From positions 367,737 through 431,736 of the forward strand of contig NZ_BCXG01000001.1 in assembly GCF_001894985.1 (NCBI RefSeq): a stretch of DNA of 64,000 bases, given 5' to 3'. The notes below the pieces were generated by a model. That model had not been told where the DNA came from. It saw nothing but the letters and a program-made list of their open reading frames with translations, and searched no databases. Positions 26,695-36,558 of the stretch are shown here, piece after piece. Origin of the DNA: Rhodococcus tukisamuensis NBRC 100609 (GTDB taxonomy: Bacteria > Actinomycetota > Actinomycetes > Mycobacteriales > Mycobacteriaceae). Made by a program: the position numbers and the translations under genes. Position 1 is the first letter of the stretch, and each line of letters starts with the position of its first letter.

Positions 26695-26814
26695 CCAGTG
26701 GTCGAACGCTGTTCGTCCAGCCGGCACGCGCAGGAACCATCAGGGAGGAGTGGGCATCGCTGCACGGATCGGTCGAGGCGTCCGTCCGGTGGCGGCGTCG
26801 GGCCGGCCGGCCGG

Positions 26815-27456
26815 TCACGGCCCGGGCAGCACCGCAACCCCCGCTCCGTCGAGTTGGGTCCGGTCGGCGGGCCGACCCGCCATCGCGAGCAGCAACTGCT
26901 GCATCGGACCCTGCACCAGCGCGCCCTTGCCTGCCGACCACTCGACATCGGTGGCGACCATCCGCACGCCAGAGACCTTGTGCCGCACGCCCATCGACGA
27001 GGCAAGCGGCCGGACCAGTCCCGCCGCGCAGGCCGCGGCGACCGGCGGCATGGCGTGCGCCCTCCCGAGCGGGAGGGCGATGTCCTGGGTGTGCAGCAGG
27101 ATCTCGATCAACGCGAACCGGACCGGGGTACCCGGCGGGTGGCCACGCGAGCCGTCGAGCCGGTCGAAGTCGGCAACGATCTCGGCCGTGGGACGGTCGG
27201 AGACCAGTTTGCCCTGCGCGTAGATGGTCTTGCTGTAGCTGCCGTGCGCGCGGATCAGCAGGGGGACTGCGTCACGAAAATCGCGAAGCCGGGTCTGGGG
27301 ATGGGCGATCACGTGGCCGGCGACGTCCTTGACGGTCCACCCCGCGCAGAGCGAATCCGTCGCCCACTCGTCGTCGGACAGGTCGGCCAGCACGGTGGCG
27401 AGAGCCCGGCGTTCGGCGTGGACGTATGACCAGATTTCGTCTCGGGTCAGCTTCAT
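26815..27456 (-). CDS. DinB-like mycothiol-dependent maleylpyruvate isomerase family protein
   Basis: 213 residues. The N-terminal four-helix bundle has the family's LCAGWTVKDVAGHVIAHP and the metal-ligand helix EILLHTQDIALPLG. The C-terminal part (VEWSAGKGALVQGPMQQLLLAMAGRPAD, read in parts) is the SCP2-like portion common in these proteins. Members are metal- and mycothiol-dependent transferases or isomerases; the substrate is not predictable. It is 59 bases downstream of the TetR gene on the same strand. Confidence 0.8.
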   Translation of the reverse strand: MKLTRDEIWSYVHAERRALATVLADLSDDEWATDSLCAGWTVKDVAGHVIAHPQTRLRDFRDAVPLLIRAHGSYSKTIYAQGKLVSDRPTAEIVADFDRLDGSRGHPPGTPVRFALIEILLHTQDIALPLGRAHAMPPVAAACAAGLVRPLASSMGVRHKVSGVRMVATDVEWSAGKGALVQGPMQQLLLAMAGRPADRTQLDGAGVAVLPGP

Positions 27457-27515
27457 CTCGGCCCCTCCAGCGCCAGGACATCCCGAGACGAATTCTCCCA
27501 CCGCAGCGCGCCGCC

Positions 27516-28112
27516 CTACACCCCCGGCGCCAGCGCCGCCGCCGTCATCCGGCGCAGCACCGCGCGGGTCCGGGTGGGTGCCGACGGGTTGACGCTGTGC
27601 GGGGTGGAGTTGATCAGCCCGAACGTCGCGTGGGCCTTGATCCGGGCGTCGGCCTCGTCGAGTCCGGGATCGACCTGCCGAAGGACCCCTACCCACATCT
27701 CGACGTACCGCCGCTGGAACTGGCGCACCTGCCGCCGTGCGGCGTCGGGCAGGGACTCGAGGTCGCGGTCCTGCACGCGGATCAGATCCGGCTCGCCGAT
27801 CGCGAAGTCGAGGTGGAACTCGACCAGGTCGGCGAGGGCCTGCTCCGGGGTGTCGGCGGCCGTGGCCACCTCGGTGCCGCCGTCGAAGAGGCGGCGGCTG
27901 ATGTCGACCAGCAGCTCGACCAGCAGCGACTCCTTGTTGGGGAAGTGCCGGTACACCGCCGGGCCGCTGATGCCGACGGCGGCGCCGAGGTCCTCGAGCC
28001 GGACGCCCGCATATCCGCGCTCGGCGATCAGTCGGGCCGCGGCCTGCAGCAGCTGACGCCGACGGTCGGCCTTGAGTTGGCTGCGCCGGGTCGGGGCCTG
28101 TGTGGGTGCCAT
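27516..28112 (-). CDS. TetR-family repressor of branched-chain acid catabolism (BkaR-like)
   Basis: 198 residues. The TetR helix-turn-helix is RRRQLLQAAARLIAERGYAGVRLEDLGAAVGISGPAVYRHFPNKESLL (residues about 17-62). ATG 28112 is chosen over an in-frame start at 28145 because AAGGAG lies 7 bases upstream. It is divergent from the carboxylase operon at 28249, as Rv2506 (BkaR) is from accD1-accA1 in Mycobacterium tuberculosis, where BkaR represses branched-chain keto-acid genes. Assignment rests on this synteny and on family membership. Confidence 0.82.
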   Translation of the reverse strand: MAPTQAPTRRSQLKADRRRQLLQAAARLIAERGYAGVRLEDLGAAVGISGPAVYRHFPNKESLLVELLVDISRRLFDGGTEVATAADTPEQALADLVEFHLDFAIGEPDLIRVQDRDLESLPDAARRQVRQFQRRYVEMWVGVLRQVDPGLDEADARIKAHATFGLINSTPHSVNPSAPTRTRAVLRRMTAAALAPGV

Positions 28113-28124
28113 CCGATCGCTCCT

Positions 28125-28195
28125 TTTGACATTGGATCTGGACATCTCAGTTAATCAAAGTTATCTTAGATTGAGTTAGTTGGAGTTAACCGAAC
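28125..28195. promoter_or_regulatory. AT-rich divergent promoter/operator with GTTA repeats
   Basis: In an otherwise GC-rich region this stretch is AT-rich and repeats GTTA four or five times. CTCAGTTAATC (28146-28156) and GATTGAGTTAG (28169-28179) are imperfect inverted arms (8 of 11), and GTTAGTTGGAGTTAAC (28175-28190) is a second small dyad. It separates the TetR gene from its presumed target operon, so it probably holds both promoters and the TetR operator. Confidence 0.6.
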
Positions 28196-28248
28196 TTGGA
28201 GCGGACGTTTCCAGCGGTTGACGGACCTCGGAGTGGACGGGTGGTGGC

Positions 28249-29781
28249 ATGACGGTCGACGGGGATCGGAACAGGGCCGAGCATCAGCGGCTGGTCGACG
28301 AGTTGCGCACGCGGCTCGGCGTCGCCGCGCTCGGCGGCAGTCAGGCGTCCAGGGAGCGGCACGTGAGCCGGGGCAAGTTGCTCCCGCGTGAGCGCGTCGA
28401 CACGCTGCTGGATCCGGGCAGCGCCTTCCTCGAGTTCTCGCCGCTCGCCGCGAACGGCATGTACGACGACCAGTCCCCGGGCGCCGGGATGATCGCCGGG
28501 ATAGGCCGGGTCTCGGGTCGCGAGTGCGTCATCGTCGCCAACGACGCCACGGTCAAGGGCGGCACCTACTACCCGATGACGGTCAAGAAGCACCTGCGTG
28601 CGCAGGAGATCGCGCTGCAGAACAACCTGCCCTGCATCTACCTGGTCGACTCGGGCGGCGCCTTCCTGCCCCGGCAGGACGAGGTGTTCCCCGACCGCGA
28701 GCACTTCGGCCGCATCTTCTACAACCAGGCCAACCTCAGCGCCAAGGGCATCGCCCAGATCGCAGCGGTGATGGGCTCGTGCACCGCCGGTGGCGCCTAC
28801 GTCCCGGCGATGAGCGACGAGGCCGTGATCGTCCGCAACCAGGGCACCATCTTCCTCGGCGGCCCGCCGCTGGTGAAGGCCGCGACCGGCGAGATCGTCA
28901 CCGCGGAGGAGCTCGGCGGCGGCGACCTGCACTCCAAGGTCTCCGGCGTCACCGACCACCTCGCCGAGGACGACCAGGACGCGCTGCGCATCGTCCGGCG
29001 GATCGTCGCCACCCTCGGCCCCCGCACCGACCGGCCCTGGGACGTGATCCCGGTTGTCGACGCGGTCGCACCGCAGACCGAGCTCTACGACGTGGTGCCC
29101 ACCGACCCGCGCACCCCGTACGACGTGCACGAGGTGATCACCCGGCTCGTCGACGGTGGAGAGTTCCAGGAGTTCAAGGCCGAGTACGGCAAGACCCTGG
29201 TCACCGGCTTCGCCCACATCCACGGCCACCCGGTCGGCATCGTCGCCAACAACGGCGTCCTGTTCGCCGAGTCCGCGATGAAGGGCGCGCACTTCATCGA
29301 GCTGTGCGACAAGCGCAGTGTCCCGCTGCTGTTCCTGCAGAACATCGCCGGGTTCATGGTCGGCCGGGACTACGAGGCCGGCGGCATTGCCAAGCACGGC
29401 GCGAAGATGGTCACCGCGGTCGCCTGCGCCCGGGTCCCCAAGCTCACCGTGGTGATCGGCGGGTCCTACGGCGCCGGCAACTACTCGATGTGCGGACGCG
29501 CCTACTCGCCGCGGTTCCTGTGGATGTGGCCGAACGCGCGGATCTCGGTGATGGGCGGCGAGCAGGCCGCCTCGGTGCTCGGTTCTGTCGGCTCGGGCAA
29601 CGATCCGGACGAGATCCGTGCCCAGTACGAGGCGCAGGGCAACCCCTACTACTCGACCGCCCGGCTGTGGGACGATGGAGTCATCGATCCCGCCGACACC
29701 AGAACTGTTCTCGGACTGGCACTTTCGGTGTGTGCGCAGGCACCGCTCGAGCCGGTTTCCTACGGCGTCTTCAGGATGTGA
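28249..29781 (+). CDS. accD1: Methylcrotonyl-CoA carboxylase beta (carboxyltransferase) subunit, AccD1 type
   Basis: 510 residues, carboxyltransferase fold with N- and C-terminal crotonase-like halves. Conserved are [53 protein letters not shown], and [20 protein letters not shown]. These match MCC-beta rather than propionyl- or acetyl-CoA carboxylase beta subunits. With the alpha subunit that starts 5 bases after its stop, it carboxylates 3-methylcrotonyl-CoA in leucine breakdown. First gene of the operon divergent from the TetR. Confidence 0.88.
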   Translation: MTVDGDRNRAEHQRLVDELRTRLGVAALGGSQASRERHVSRGKLLPRERVDTLLDPGSAFLEFSPLAANGMYDDQSPGAGMIAGIGRVSGRECVIVANDATVKGGTYYPMTVKKHLRAQEIALQNNLPCIYLVDSGGAFLPRQDEVFPDREHFGRIFYNQANLSAKGIAQIAAVMGSCTAGGAYVPAMSDEAVIVRNQGTIFLGGPPLVKAATGEIVTAEELGGGDLHSKVSGVTDHLAEDDQDALRIVRRIVATLGPRTDRPWDVIPVVDAVAPQTELYDVVPTDPRTPYDVHEVITRLVDGGEFQEFKAEYGKTLVTGFAHIHGHPVGIVANNGVLFAESAMKGAHFIELCDKRSVPLLFLQNIAGFMVGRDYEAGGIAKHGAKMVTAVACARVPKLTVVIGGSYGAGNYSMCGRAYSPRFLWMWPNARISVMGGEQAASVLGSVGSGNDPDEIRAQYEAQGNPYYSTARLWDDGVIDPADTRTVLGLALSVCAQAPLEPVSYGVFRM

Positions 29782-29786
29782 CCGAC

Positions 29787-31817
29787 ATGACCGAATTTCA
29801 CACCGTCCTGGTGGCCAATCGCGGCGAGATCGCGGTGCGCGTCATCCGAACCCTGCGCGAGATGGGGATCCGATCGGTCGCCGTCTACAGCGACGCCGAC
29901 GCCGACGCGCGCCACGTCCGTGAGGCAGACACCGCGGTCCTGCTCGGTCCCGCGGCCGCCCGGGAGAGCTATCTCGACATCGACAAGGTGGTCGCGGCCG
30001 CGGTCCGCACCGGGGCGCAGGCCGTGCACCCGGGCTACGGATTCCTCTCCGAGAACTCGGCCTTCGCGGCCGCGCTCGAGGCGGCGGGCATCGCCTTCCT
30101 CGGACCGTCGGCGCGTGCCATCGAGGTGATGGGCGACAAGATCACTGCAAAGAACGCGGTGGCGGCATTCGACGTCCCGGTGGTCCCTGGTATCGCCCGG
30201 CCCGGGCTGACCGACGCGGACCTGATCGCGGCAGCCGACGACATCGGCTACCCGGTTCTGGTCAAGCCCTCGGCCGGCGGTGGCGGCAAGGGCATGCGCC
30301 TGGTCACCGAGCCCGGCGCCCTGGCGGAGGCGCTCGCCAGCGCCCGCCGCGAGGCCGCCTCGGCCTTCGGCGACGACACGCTCTTCCTCGAACGATTCGT
30401 GTTGCGTCCCAGGCACATCGAGGTCCAGGTCATTGCGGACACGCACGGCAACGTGGTGCACCTCGGCGAGCGCGAGTGCAGCCTGCAGCGCCGGCACCAG
30501 AAGGTGATCGAGGAGGCGCCCTCGCCCCTGCTCGACGAGGCGACGCGGGCGCGGATCGGCGAGGCCGCCTGCAACACCGCACGCAGCGTCGACTACACCG
30601 GCGCCGGCACAGTGGAGTTCATCGTCTCCGCGGACAGCCCCGACGAGTTCTTCTTCATGGAGATGAACACTCGGCTGCAGGTCGAGCACCCGGTCACCGA
30701 GATGGTGACCGGACTGGACCTGGTCGAGTGGCAGGTCCGGGTGGCCGCGGGCGAGAAGCTCGGCTTCGGGCAGGGCGACGTGACCATGACCGGGCACGCC
30801 ATCGAGGCCCGGGTGTACGCCGAGGACCCGTCGCGGGGGTTCCTGCCCACCGGCGGGCTGGTGGTCGACGTGGTCGAGCCGACCGGGCCCGGGGTGCGCG
30901 TCGACTCCGGGCTGCGGGCGGGCACCGAGGTCGGCAGCGACTACGACCCGATGCTCGCCAAGGTGATCATGCACGGCGCCGACCGGGCCGCCGCGCTGCG
31001 GGGCCTCGACCGGGCGCTGGGGGAGACCGCGGTGCTCGGCGTGGTGACCAACATCGAGTTCGCCCGCTTCCTGCTCGCCGACCCTGACGTGGTCGCCGGT
31101 CGGCTGGACACCGGCCTGCTCGACCGCCGGGTCGAGGACTTCGTAGCGGCCCAGGCATCGGACGAGGAGTTCATCGCCGCCGGCACCTACCGATGGCTCG
31201 GCGGCTGGCCGACGCGGGCCGAGGTCGCCGACCCCTGGGCGCTGCCCTCGGGCTGGCGGGTCGGGGGGTCGGTTCCCACCAGCATCCGGCTGGTCGGCCC
31301 CGCACGCACCGATCACGTCCGGATCGCCGGACACCCCGGCGCCGCGACGGTGGCGCTCGAGGACGGCGAAAGCCGAAGCCTCACCGCGACACTCGACGGG
31401 CCGCTGCTGTCCCTCGTGCTCGACGGACTGCGGACGACCTACCGCGTCGCCGAGCACGACGGCCACATCTGGCTGGCCGGTCCCCGCGGCACCACGGTAC
31501 TCCGGCAGGCAGCGGAGGTGAACGTGCGCACCGGTGACGTGCACGCCGGCGAGGCCGAGATCACCAGTCCCATGCCGGGATCCGTCATCGCGGTCGGTGC
31601 CGAGTCCGGCGCCGCCGTGGCCGCGGGCGACGTGCTGGTGGTGGTGGAGGCCATGAAGATGGAGCACGCGATGCGCTCGCCGGTCGACGGAACCGTCGAA
31701 CTGCTCGTCGCCGCGGGCGACCAGGTCAAGGTGGACCAGGTGCTGGTCCGGGTGGTCCCGTACGCCACCGACACGAACGACAACAACGACATCGACACGA
31801 AGGGCGCCGCGTCATGA
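29787..31817 (+). CDS. accA1: Methylcrotonyl-CoA carboxylase alpha subunit (biotin carboxylase + BCCP), AccA1 type
   Basis: 676 residues. The biotin carboxylase N-domain ([17 protein letters not shown]), ATP-grasp Gly-rich loop ([12 protein letters not shown]), HIEVQVIAD, the [19 protein letters not shown] stretch and [14 protein letters not shown] are all present. The C-terminal biotinyl domain has EAMKMEHAM with the biotinylated Lys at about 624. Domain order and length match MCC alpha/AccA1. The following gene overlaps its stop codon by 4 bases. Confidence 0.9.
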   Translation: MTEFHTVLVANRGEIAVRVIRTLREMGIRSVAVYSDADADARHVREADTAVLLGPAAARESYLDIDKVVAAAVRTGAQAVHPGYGFLSENSAFAAALEAAGIAFLGPSARAIEVMGDKITAKNAVAAFDVPVVPGIARPGLTDADLIAAADDIGYPVLVKPSAGGGGKGMRLVTEPGALAEALASARREAASAFGDDTLFLERFVLRPRHIEVQVIADTHGNVVHLGERECSLQRRHQKVIEEAPSPLLDEATRARIGEAACNTARSVDYTGAGTVEFIVSADSPDEFFFMEMNTRLQVEHPVTEMVTGLDLVEWQVRVAAGEKLGFGQGDVTMTGHAIEARVYAEDPSRGFLPTGGLVVDVVEPTGPGVRVDSGLRAGTEVGSDYDPMLAKVIMHGADRAAALRGLDRALGETAVLGVVTNIEFARFLLADPDVVAGRLDTGLLDRRVEDFVAAQASDEEFIAAGTYRWLGGWPTRAEVADPWALPSGWRVGGSVPTSIRLVGPARTDHVRIAGHPGAATVALEDGESRSLTATLDGPLLSLVLDGLRTTYRVAEHDGHIWLAGPRGTTVLRQAAEVNVRTGDVHAGEAEITSPMPGSVIAVGAESGAAVAAGDVLVVVEAMKMEHAMRSPVDGTVELLVAAGDQVKVDQVLVRVVPYATDTNDNNDIDTKGAAS

Positions 31818-32977
31818 CCGACTACCTCTCCAGCGGACAGCTTCCCGACGAGTACCAGCAGCTGGCGAAGACCGTCCGGGACTTCGCGCAGACCGTCGTC
31901 GCACCCGTCGCCGCCGAGCACGACGCCAACCACACCTTCCCGTACAAGGTGATCGACGGGATGGCCGACATGGGCCTGTTCGGCCTGCCGTTCCCGGAGC
32001 AGTACGGCGGCATGGGCGGCGACTACTTCGCACTGTGCCTCGCGCTCGAGGAACTGGGCAAGGTTGACCAGTCGGTCGCCATCACCCTCGAGGCCGGCGT
32101 CTCGCTCGGCGCGATGCCGGTGTACCGCTTCGGCAACGAGGCGCAGAAGGAGGAGTGGCTGCCGCAGCTCACCAGCGGCAAGTCGCTCGCCGCCTTCGGC
32201 CTCACCGAACCCGGTGCGGGCAGCGACGCCGGCGGCACCAAGACCACCGCCAAGCTGGACGGCACCGACTGGATCGTCAACGGCAACAAGCAGTTCATCA
32301 CCAACTCCGGCACCGACATCACCAGGCTGGTCACGGTCACCGCGGTCACCGGGGTCAAGGAGAACGGCACGAAGGAGATCTCCACCATCCTGGTGCCGAC
32401 CTCCACGCCCGGATTCACCGCCGAGCCGGCCTACAACAAGGTCGGCTGGAACGCCTCGGACACCCATCCGCTGACCTTCCAGGACGTCCGCGTCCCCCAG
32501 GAGAACCTGCTCGGCGAGCGCGGCCGCGGCTACGCGAACTTCCTGCGCATCCTCGACGAGGGCCGGATCGCCATCGCCGCGCTCAGCGTCGGCGCCGCGC
32601 AGGGCTGCGTGGACGAGTCCGTCAAGTACGCCAAGGAGCGGGAGGCGTTCGGCAGGCCGATCGGCGCCAACCAGGCCATCGCCTTCAAGATCGCCCGGAT
32701 GGAGGTGCGCGCCCATGTCGCCCGCACCGCGTACTACGACGCGGCCGCACTGATGTTGGCGGGCAAGCCCTTCAAGAAGCAGGCCTCCATCGCCAAGCTG
32801 GTGGCCAGCGAGGCCGCGATGGACAACGCACGCGACGCCACCCAGATCTTCGGCGGCTACGGCTTCATGAACGAGTACCCGGTTGCGCGGCACTACCGGG
32901 ACAGCAAGATCCTCGAGATCGGCGAGGGCACCACCGAGGTGCAGCTGATGCTGATCGCGCGGGAGGCGGGGCTGTGA
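31814..32977 (+). CDS. fadE19: Acyl-CoA dehydrogenase, FadE19-like (isovaleryl-/short branched-chain)
   Basis: 387 residues. [14 protein letters not shown] and FITNSG are the ACAD flavin motifs; [18 protein letters not shown] precedes [10 protein letters not shown], which gives a Glu at about 371 in the usual catalytic-base position of short-chain enzymes. Gene order after accD1-accA1 matches fadE19 of mycobacteria. It probably makes 3-methylcrotonyl-CoA from isovaleryl-CoA, the substrate of the carboxylase. True isovaleryl-CoA dehydrogenases often have the base elsewhere, so 2-methylbutyryl- or isobutyryl-CoA remain possible. Confidence 0.83.
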   Translation: MTDYLSSGQLPDEYQQLAKTVRDFAQTVVAPVAAEHDANHTFPYKVIDGMADMGLFGLPFPEQYGGMGGDYFALCLALEELGKVDQSVAITLEAGVSLGAMPVYRFGNEAQKEEWLPQLTSGKSLAAFGLTEPGAGSDAGGTKTTAKLDGTDWIVNGNKQFITNSGTDITRLVTVTAVTGVKENGTKEISTILVPTSTPGFTAEPAYNKVGWNASDTHPLTFQDVRVPQENLLGERGRGYANFLRILDEGRIAIAALSVGAAQGCVDESVKYAKEREAFGRPIGANQAIAFKIARMEVRAHVARTAYYDAAALMLAGKPFKKQASIAKLVASEAAMDNARDATQIFGGYGFMNEYPVARHYRDSKILEIGEGTTEVQLMLIAREAGL

Positions 32978-33492
32978 CCGGGGCGACGGGGGAGGCCGGC
33001 TCGGCACCCACGAAGAGAATTGTCCAGCGCGGACTCTGGTTCGAGGAGTTCGAGACCGGTGTCGTCTACGAGCACCAGCCGGGCCGCACCGTCACCGAGG
33101 CCGACAACGTCCTGTTCACCACGCTGACGATGAACACCCAGGCGCTGCACCTGGACGCCGCGTTCAGCGACGCGCTGCCGCCGTTCAACCAGCGGCTGGT
33201 GAACTCGATGTTCACGCTCTCCACGCTGGTCGGGCTGTCCGTCGCACAGCTGACCCAGGGCACCATCGTCGGCAACCTCGGGTTCTCCGAGATCGCCTTC
33301 CCCAAGCCGCTCTTCCACGGCGACACCATGTACGCGGAGACGGTGATCGTCGACAAGCGCGAGTCGAGGAGCCGGCCGGGCGAGGGCATCGTCACCCTCG
33401 CCCACACCGCGCGCAACCAGCACGGCGACATCGTCGCGACCGCGGTCCGAAAGACCATGGTGCGCAAGCGACCCACGGGGGAGGGGCGATGA
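32974..33492 (+). CDS. MaoC-like hydratase (methylglutaconyl-/itaconyl-CoA hydratase type)
   Basis: 172 residues from GTG 32974, overlapping the dehydrogenase stop. A hot-dog fold dehydratase: LWFEEFETGVVYEHQPGRTVTEADNVLFTTLTMNTQALHLDAAF (residues about 21-65) carries the hydratase motif with catalytic Asp and His. In M. tuberculosis the equivalent Rv2499c hydrates itaconyl-CoA and the same lineage serves leucine catabolism. Here it should convert 3-methylglutaconyl-CoA to HMG-CoA for the CitE-type lyase that overlaps its stop. Confidence 0.82.
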   Translation: MTGATGEAGSAPTKRIVQRGLWFEEFETGVVYEHQPGRTVTEADNVLFTTLTMNTQALHLDAAFSDALPPFNQRLVNSMFTLSTLVGLSVAQLTQGTIVGNLGFSEIAFPKPLFHGDTMYAETVIVDKRESRSRPGEGIVTLAHTARNQHGDIVATAVRKTMVRKRPTGEGR

Positions 33493-34337
33493 CGCAGACG
33501 GCAACTTCCGGTCGCTCCGACGGACCCGCTCCGTGGACCCCGCCCGGCTCGGCGTGGCTGTTCTGCCCGGCCGACCGGCCGGAGCGGTATGCGAAGGCGG
33601 CGGCCGCGGCCGATGTGGTGATCCTCGACCTCGAGGACGGCGTCGGGCCCGACGACAAGGTGGCCGCCCGGCGGGCGCTGATCGAGAATCCGCTGGACCC
33701 GGAGCACACGGTGGTCCGCGTCAACGCGGCGGGCACGCCGGACCAGGCGCTGGACCTGGCGGCGCTGTCGCAGACCCGCTACCCACGGGTGATGCTGCCC
33801 AAGTGCGAGTCCGCCGAGCAGGTCCGCTCGCTGGCACCCCGCGAGGTGGTGGTGCTGGTGGAGTCGCCACTCGGCGCGCTGGTGGTCGCGGAGGCCGCAC
33901 AGGTCGCGAACGCTGTCGGGGTGATGTGGGGCGCCGAAGACCTGGTGGCCGCCCTCGGCGGCAACTCGAGCAGGTGGGCGGACGGCAGTTACCGGGACGT
34001 GGCACGGCACGTGCGCTCGGCCTCGCTGCTGGCGGCCAAGGCGCACGGGCGGTTCGCTCTGGACTCGGTGTACCTGGACCTCGAGGACCTCGGCGGCCTG
34101 CGCGAAGAGACTCTGGACGCGGTCGCGGTCGGGTTCGACGCGAAGGTGGCGATCCATCCGCGGCAGGTCGAGGTGATCCGCGATGCCTATGCGCCGACCG
34201 CGGACGAGACCGGCTGGGCCCAGAGGGTTCTCGCGGAGTCCGTGCACCAGCGCGGGGTGTTCGCCTTCGAGGGTCGGATGGTCGATGCACCGCTGCTTCG
34301 ACACGCCGAACGGATCGTGCGCCGGGCCGGCAACTGA
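33489..34337 (+). CDS. citE: CitE-type beta-hydroxyacyl-CoA lyase (HMG-CoA/citramalyl-CoA lyase)
   Basis: 282-residue HpcH/HpaI aldolase family protein. LFCPADRPERYAKAAAAADVVILDLEDGV gives the substrate and metal Asp/Glu; VVLVESPLGALVVAEAAQV and GVMWGAEDLVAALGG supply the other metal ligands; AIHPRQVEVI closes the barrel. No citrate lyase alpha or gamma subunit is present, so it acts alone. The M. tuberculosis homologue in this position, Rv2498c, cleaves HMG-CoA and citramalyl-CoA. That gives acetoacetate here, and the next gene activates acetoacetate. Confidence 0.83.
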   Translation: MTQTATSGRSDGPAPWTPPGSAWLFCPADRPERYAKAAAAADVVILDLEDGVGPDDKVAARRALIENPLDPEHTVVRVNAAGTPDQALDLAALSQTRYPRVMLPKCESAEQVRSLAPREVVVLVESPLGALVVAEAAQVANAVGVMWGAEDLVAALGGNSSRWADGSYRDVARHVRSASLLAAKAHGRFALDSVYLDLEDLGGLREETLDAVAVGFDAKVAIHPRQVEVIRDAYAPTADETGWAQRVLAESVHQRGVFAFEGRMVDAPLLRHAERIVRRAGN

Positions 34338-34373
34338 CGCTGTACTGAACCGGGATTCGCCGAGGGAGTGGAG

Positions 34374-36353
34374 ATGGACGTGACACCGACCGAGCAGGGA
34401 TCGCCGGCGCCGCAGTGGGTGCCGACGGCCGCGGACGTCGCCGATGCCAGGATCACCGACTTCACGCGGTGGGTGGAGCGGCGGCATGCGGTGACGCTGC
34501 CCGACTACGGGGCGCTGTGGGAGTGGTCCGTCGACGACCTCGACGGCTTCTGGCGCGCCGTCTGGGACTACTTCGACGTGCAGTCGCAGACGCCGGTGGG
34601 CGCCGCGCTGGCCGAGGAGAAGATGCCCGGCGCGGTGTGGTTCCCCGGCACCCGGCTCAACTACGTCGACCAGGTGCTGCGGCACGAGCGGCCGGACCGG
34701 CCCGCGCTGGTCTACTCGGCGGAGCAGGCCGGGTCGGACGTCGAGGTGTCCTGGGCCGAGCTGCGTCGACAGGTCGGGGCGCTCGCCGCGACGCTGCGCG
34801 GCCACGGCGTCGGCCCCGGCGATCGCGTGGTCGGCTACCTGCCGAACGTGCCGGAGGCGGTGATCGCCTTCCTCGCGACCGCCAGCATCGGCGCGGTGTG
34901 GTCCGCCTGCGGGCAGGACTACTCGGCCAACGCGGCGCTCGACCGGCTCGGCCAGCTCGCCCCGGTCGTCCTGGTCACCGCCGACGGGTACAGCTTCGGC
35001 GGCAAGGTGCACCACCGCGGCGAGGCGGTGGAGCAGCTGCGCGAGGGTCTGCCGAGCCTGAACCTGACGGTGCAGCTGAGCCGGTTCGGCGCCGACTCCG
35101 GTCTCGGGGCGTCCGGGGCCGTGATGTCCTGGGCGGACGCCACCGCGGGCGACGCCCCGCTCGAGCCGGTGTCCGTCGACTTCGACCACCCGCTGTGGGT
35201 CGTCTTCTCAAGCGGCACAACGGGACTGCCGAAGGGCATCGTGCACGGTCACGGCGGGGTGCTGCTCGAACACCTCAAGTCGATCGCGCTGCAGAACGAC
35301 GTCGGACGTGAGAGCACCCTCTTCTGGTACACCAGCCCGAGCTGGATGATGTGGAACTTCCAGGTGGCGGGGCTGCTGGTCGGGGCCACCGTGGTCTGTT
35401 ACGACGGCAGCCCGTCCTACCCGGCGACCGACTCCCTCTTCGCCCTCGCCGCCCGGCACCGCGCCACGCTGCTCGGGACCAGCCCCGGCTACGTCCTGGC
35501 CGTCGCCAAGGCTGGACTGGTCCCGCGCCGCGACCACGACCTCGCGGCGCTGCGGGCGGTGGGCATCACCGGGTCCACGCTGCCGGCGTCGTCCTCGCTG
35601 TGGCTCTCGGAGAACGTCGGCGCCGCGGTGCCGGTGTACTCGATCAGCGGCGGCACCGACGTGGTGTCTGCCTTCGTCGGCGGGGTGCCGACGGTCCCGG
35701 TGTGGCCGGGCGAGCTGTCCGCGCGTTATCTCGGGGTGGCGCTGGACGCCTTCGACGAGACCGGACGTCCCGTCCGCGACCAGGTCGGCGAGCTGGTGGT
35801 GACCCGGCCGATGCCGTCGATGCCGGTGCGGTTCTGGAACGACCCCGGCGACGCGCGCTACCGCGACTCCTACTTCGACACCTTTCCCGGGGTGTGGCGC
35901 CACGGCGACTGGATCACCGTCACCGATCGCGGCAGCGTGGTGGTGCACGGCCGGTCGGACTCGACCCTCAACCGGAACGGGATCCGGATGGGCAGCGCGG
36001 ACATCTACCAGGCCGTCGAGGCGCTGCCGGAGATCGCCGAGGCGTTGGTGATCGGCGCCGAGCAACCGGACGGCGGGTACTGGATGCCGCTGTTCGTGGT
36101 GCTGGCCGAGGGTGCGGTGCTCGACGACGCGCTGCGGGAGCGGATTCGGTCCGCGATCCGGGAGCAGGCCTCGCCCCGGCACGTGCCGGACCAGATCGTC
36201 GAGGCGCCGGGCATTCCGCACACCCGGACCGGCAAGAAGCTCGAGGTCCCGATCAAGCGGATCTTCCAGGGCGCCGACGCAAATCGGATCCTCGATCGGA
36301 CCGCGATCGACGCGCCGGAGCTCATCGACTGGTACCTGGCTCAGCGGCACTGA
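34374..36353 (+). CDS. Acetoacetyl-CoA synthetase
   Basis: 659 residues, full AacS length. The N-terminal cap (DFTRWVERRHAVTLPDYGALWEWSVDDLDGFWRAVWDYFDV, in parts) is typical. VFSSGTTGLPKGIVHGHGG is the P-loop, SWMMWNFQVAGLLVGATVV and YSISGGTDVVSAFVGG are AacS-specific, and RTGKKLEVPIKRI carries the catalytic Lys. ATG 34374 follows GGGAG; a GTG at 34368 is possible. It activates acetoacetate from the lyase upstream, completing leucine to acetyl-CoA units. Confidence 0.9.
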   Translation: MDVTPTEQGSPAPQWVPTAADVADARITDFTRWVERRHAVTLPDYGALWEWSVDDLDGFWRAVWDYFDVQSQTPVGAALAEEKMPGAVWFPGTRLNYVDQVLRHERPDRPALVYSAEQAGSDVEVSWAELRRQVGALAATLRGHGVGPGDRVVGYLPNVPEAVIAFLATASIGAVWSACGQDYSANAALDRLGQLAPVVLVTADGYSFGGKVHHRGEAVEQLREGLPSLNLTVQLSRFGADSGLGASGAVMSWADATAGDAPLEPVSVDFDHPLWVVFSSGTTGLPKGIVHGHGGVLLEHLKSIALQNDVGRESTLFWYTSPSWMMWNFQVAGLLVGATVVCYDGSPSYPATDSLFALAARHRATLLGTSPGYVLAVAKAGLVPRRDHDLAALRAVGITGSTLPASSSLWLSENVGAAVPVYSISGGTDVVSAFVGGVPTVPVWPGELSARYLGVALDAFDETGRPVRDQVGELVVTRPMPSMPVRFWNDPGDARYRDSYFDTFPGVWRHGDWITVTDRGSVVVHGRSDSTLNRNGIRMGSADIYQAVEALPEIAEALVIGAEQPDGGYWMPLFVVLAEGAVLDDALRERIRSAIREQASPRHVPDQIVEAPGIPHTRTGKKLEVPIKRIFQGADANRILDRTAIDAPELIDWYLAQRH

Positions 36354-36558
36354 CCAGGGAAGATGAGATATTGCGTCTCGGCATGTAACTGAATTTTTGT
36401 GAAGTCGGCCACAATTTGCCTCGCGTTCCAATACGCTGCTGCCAAGTCGGGCGGCAGGGTGGCTCCGAGACCGGGGGCGAGCGGGTAACCGCAGCTCAAC
36501 GGGAGCGGATCTGTGCATGGCGTCCGGGATGAAGCCGCCTACATGCAAAGGACGCGCC
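36354..36558 (+). promoter_or_regulatory. Leader/promoter region of the Liv-type transporter
   Basis: 205 bases with an AT-rich first part (TGTAACTGAATTTTTGTGAA near 36383) and a GC-rich second part that can fold: CTGCC near 36440 pairs with GGCAG near 36452, and GGGGCGAGCGGG/CCGCAGCTC-type pairings follow. It separates the leucine operon from the transporter and probably carries the transporter promoter. I could not match it to a known riboswitch. Confidence 0.35.

Noticed and set aside
28524..29786. Upstream extension of the biotin carboxylase gene
   Set aside because: This is an overlapping frame of accD1; [15 protein letters not shown], the true N-terminus, begins right after ATG 29787.
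36354..36558. Riboswitch (cobalamin, SAM or c-di-AMP type) before the Liv transporter
   Set aside because: Some pairing is possible, but I could not find the conserved core of any known class.
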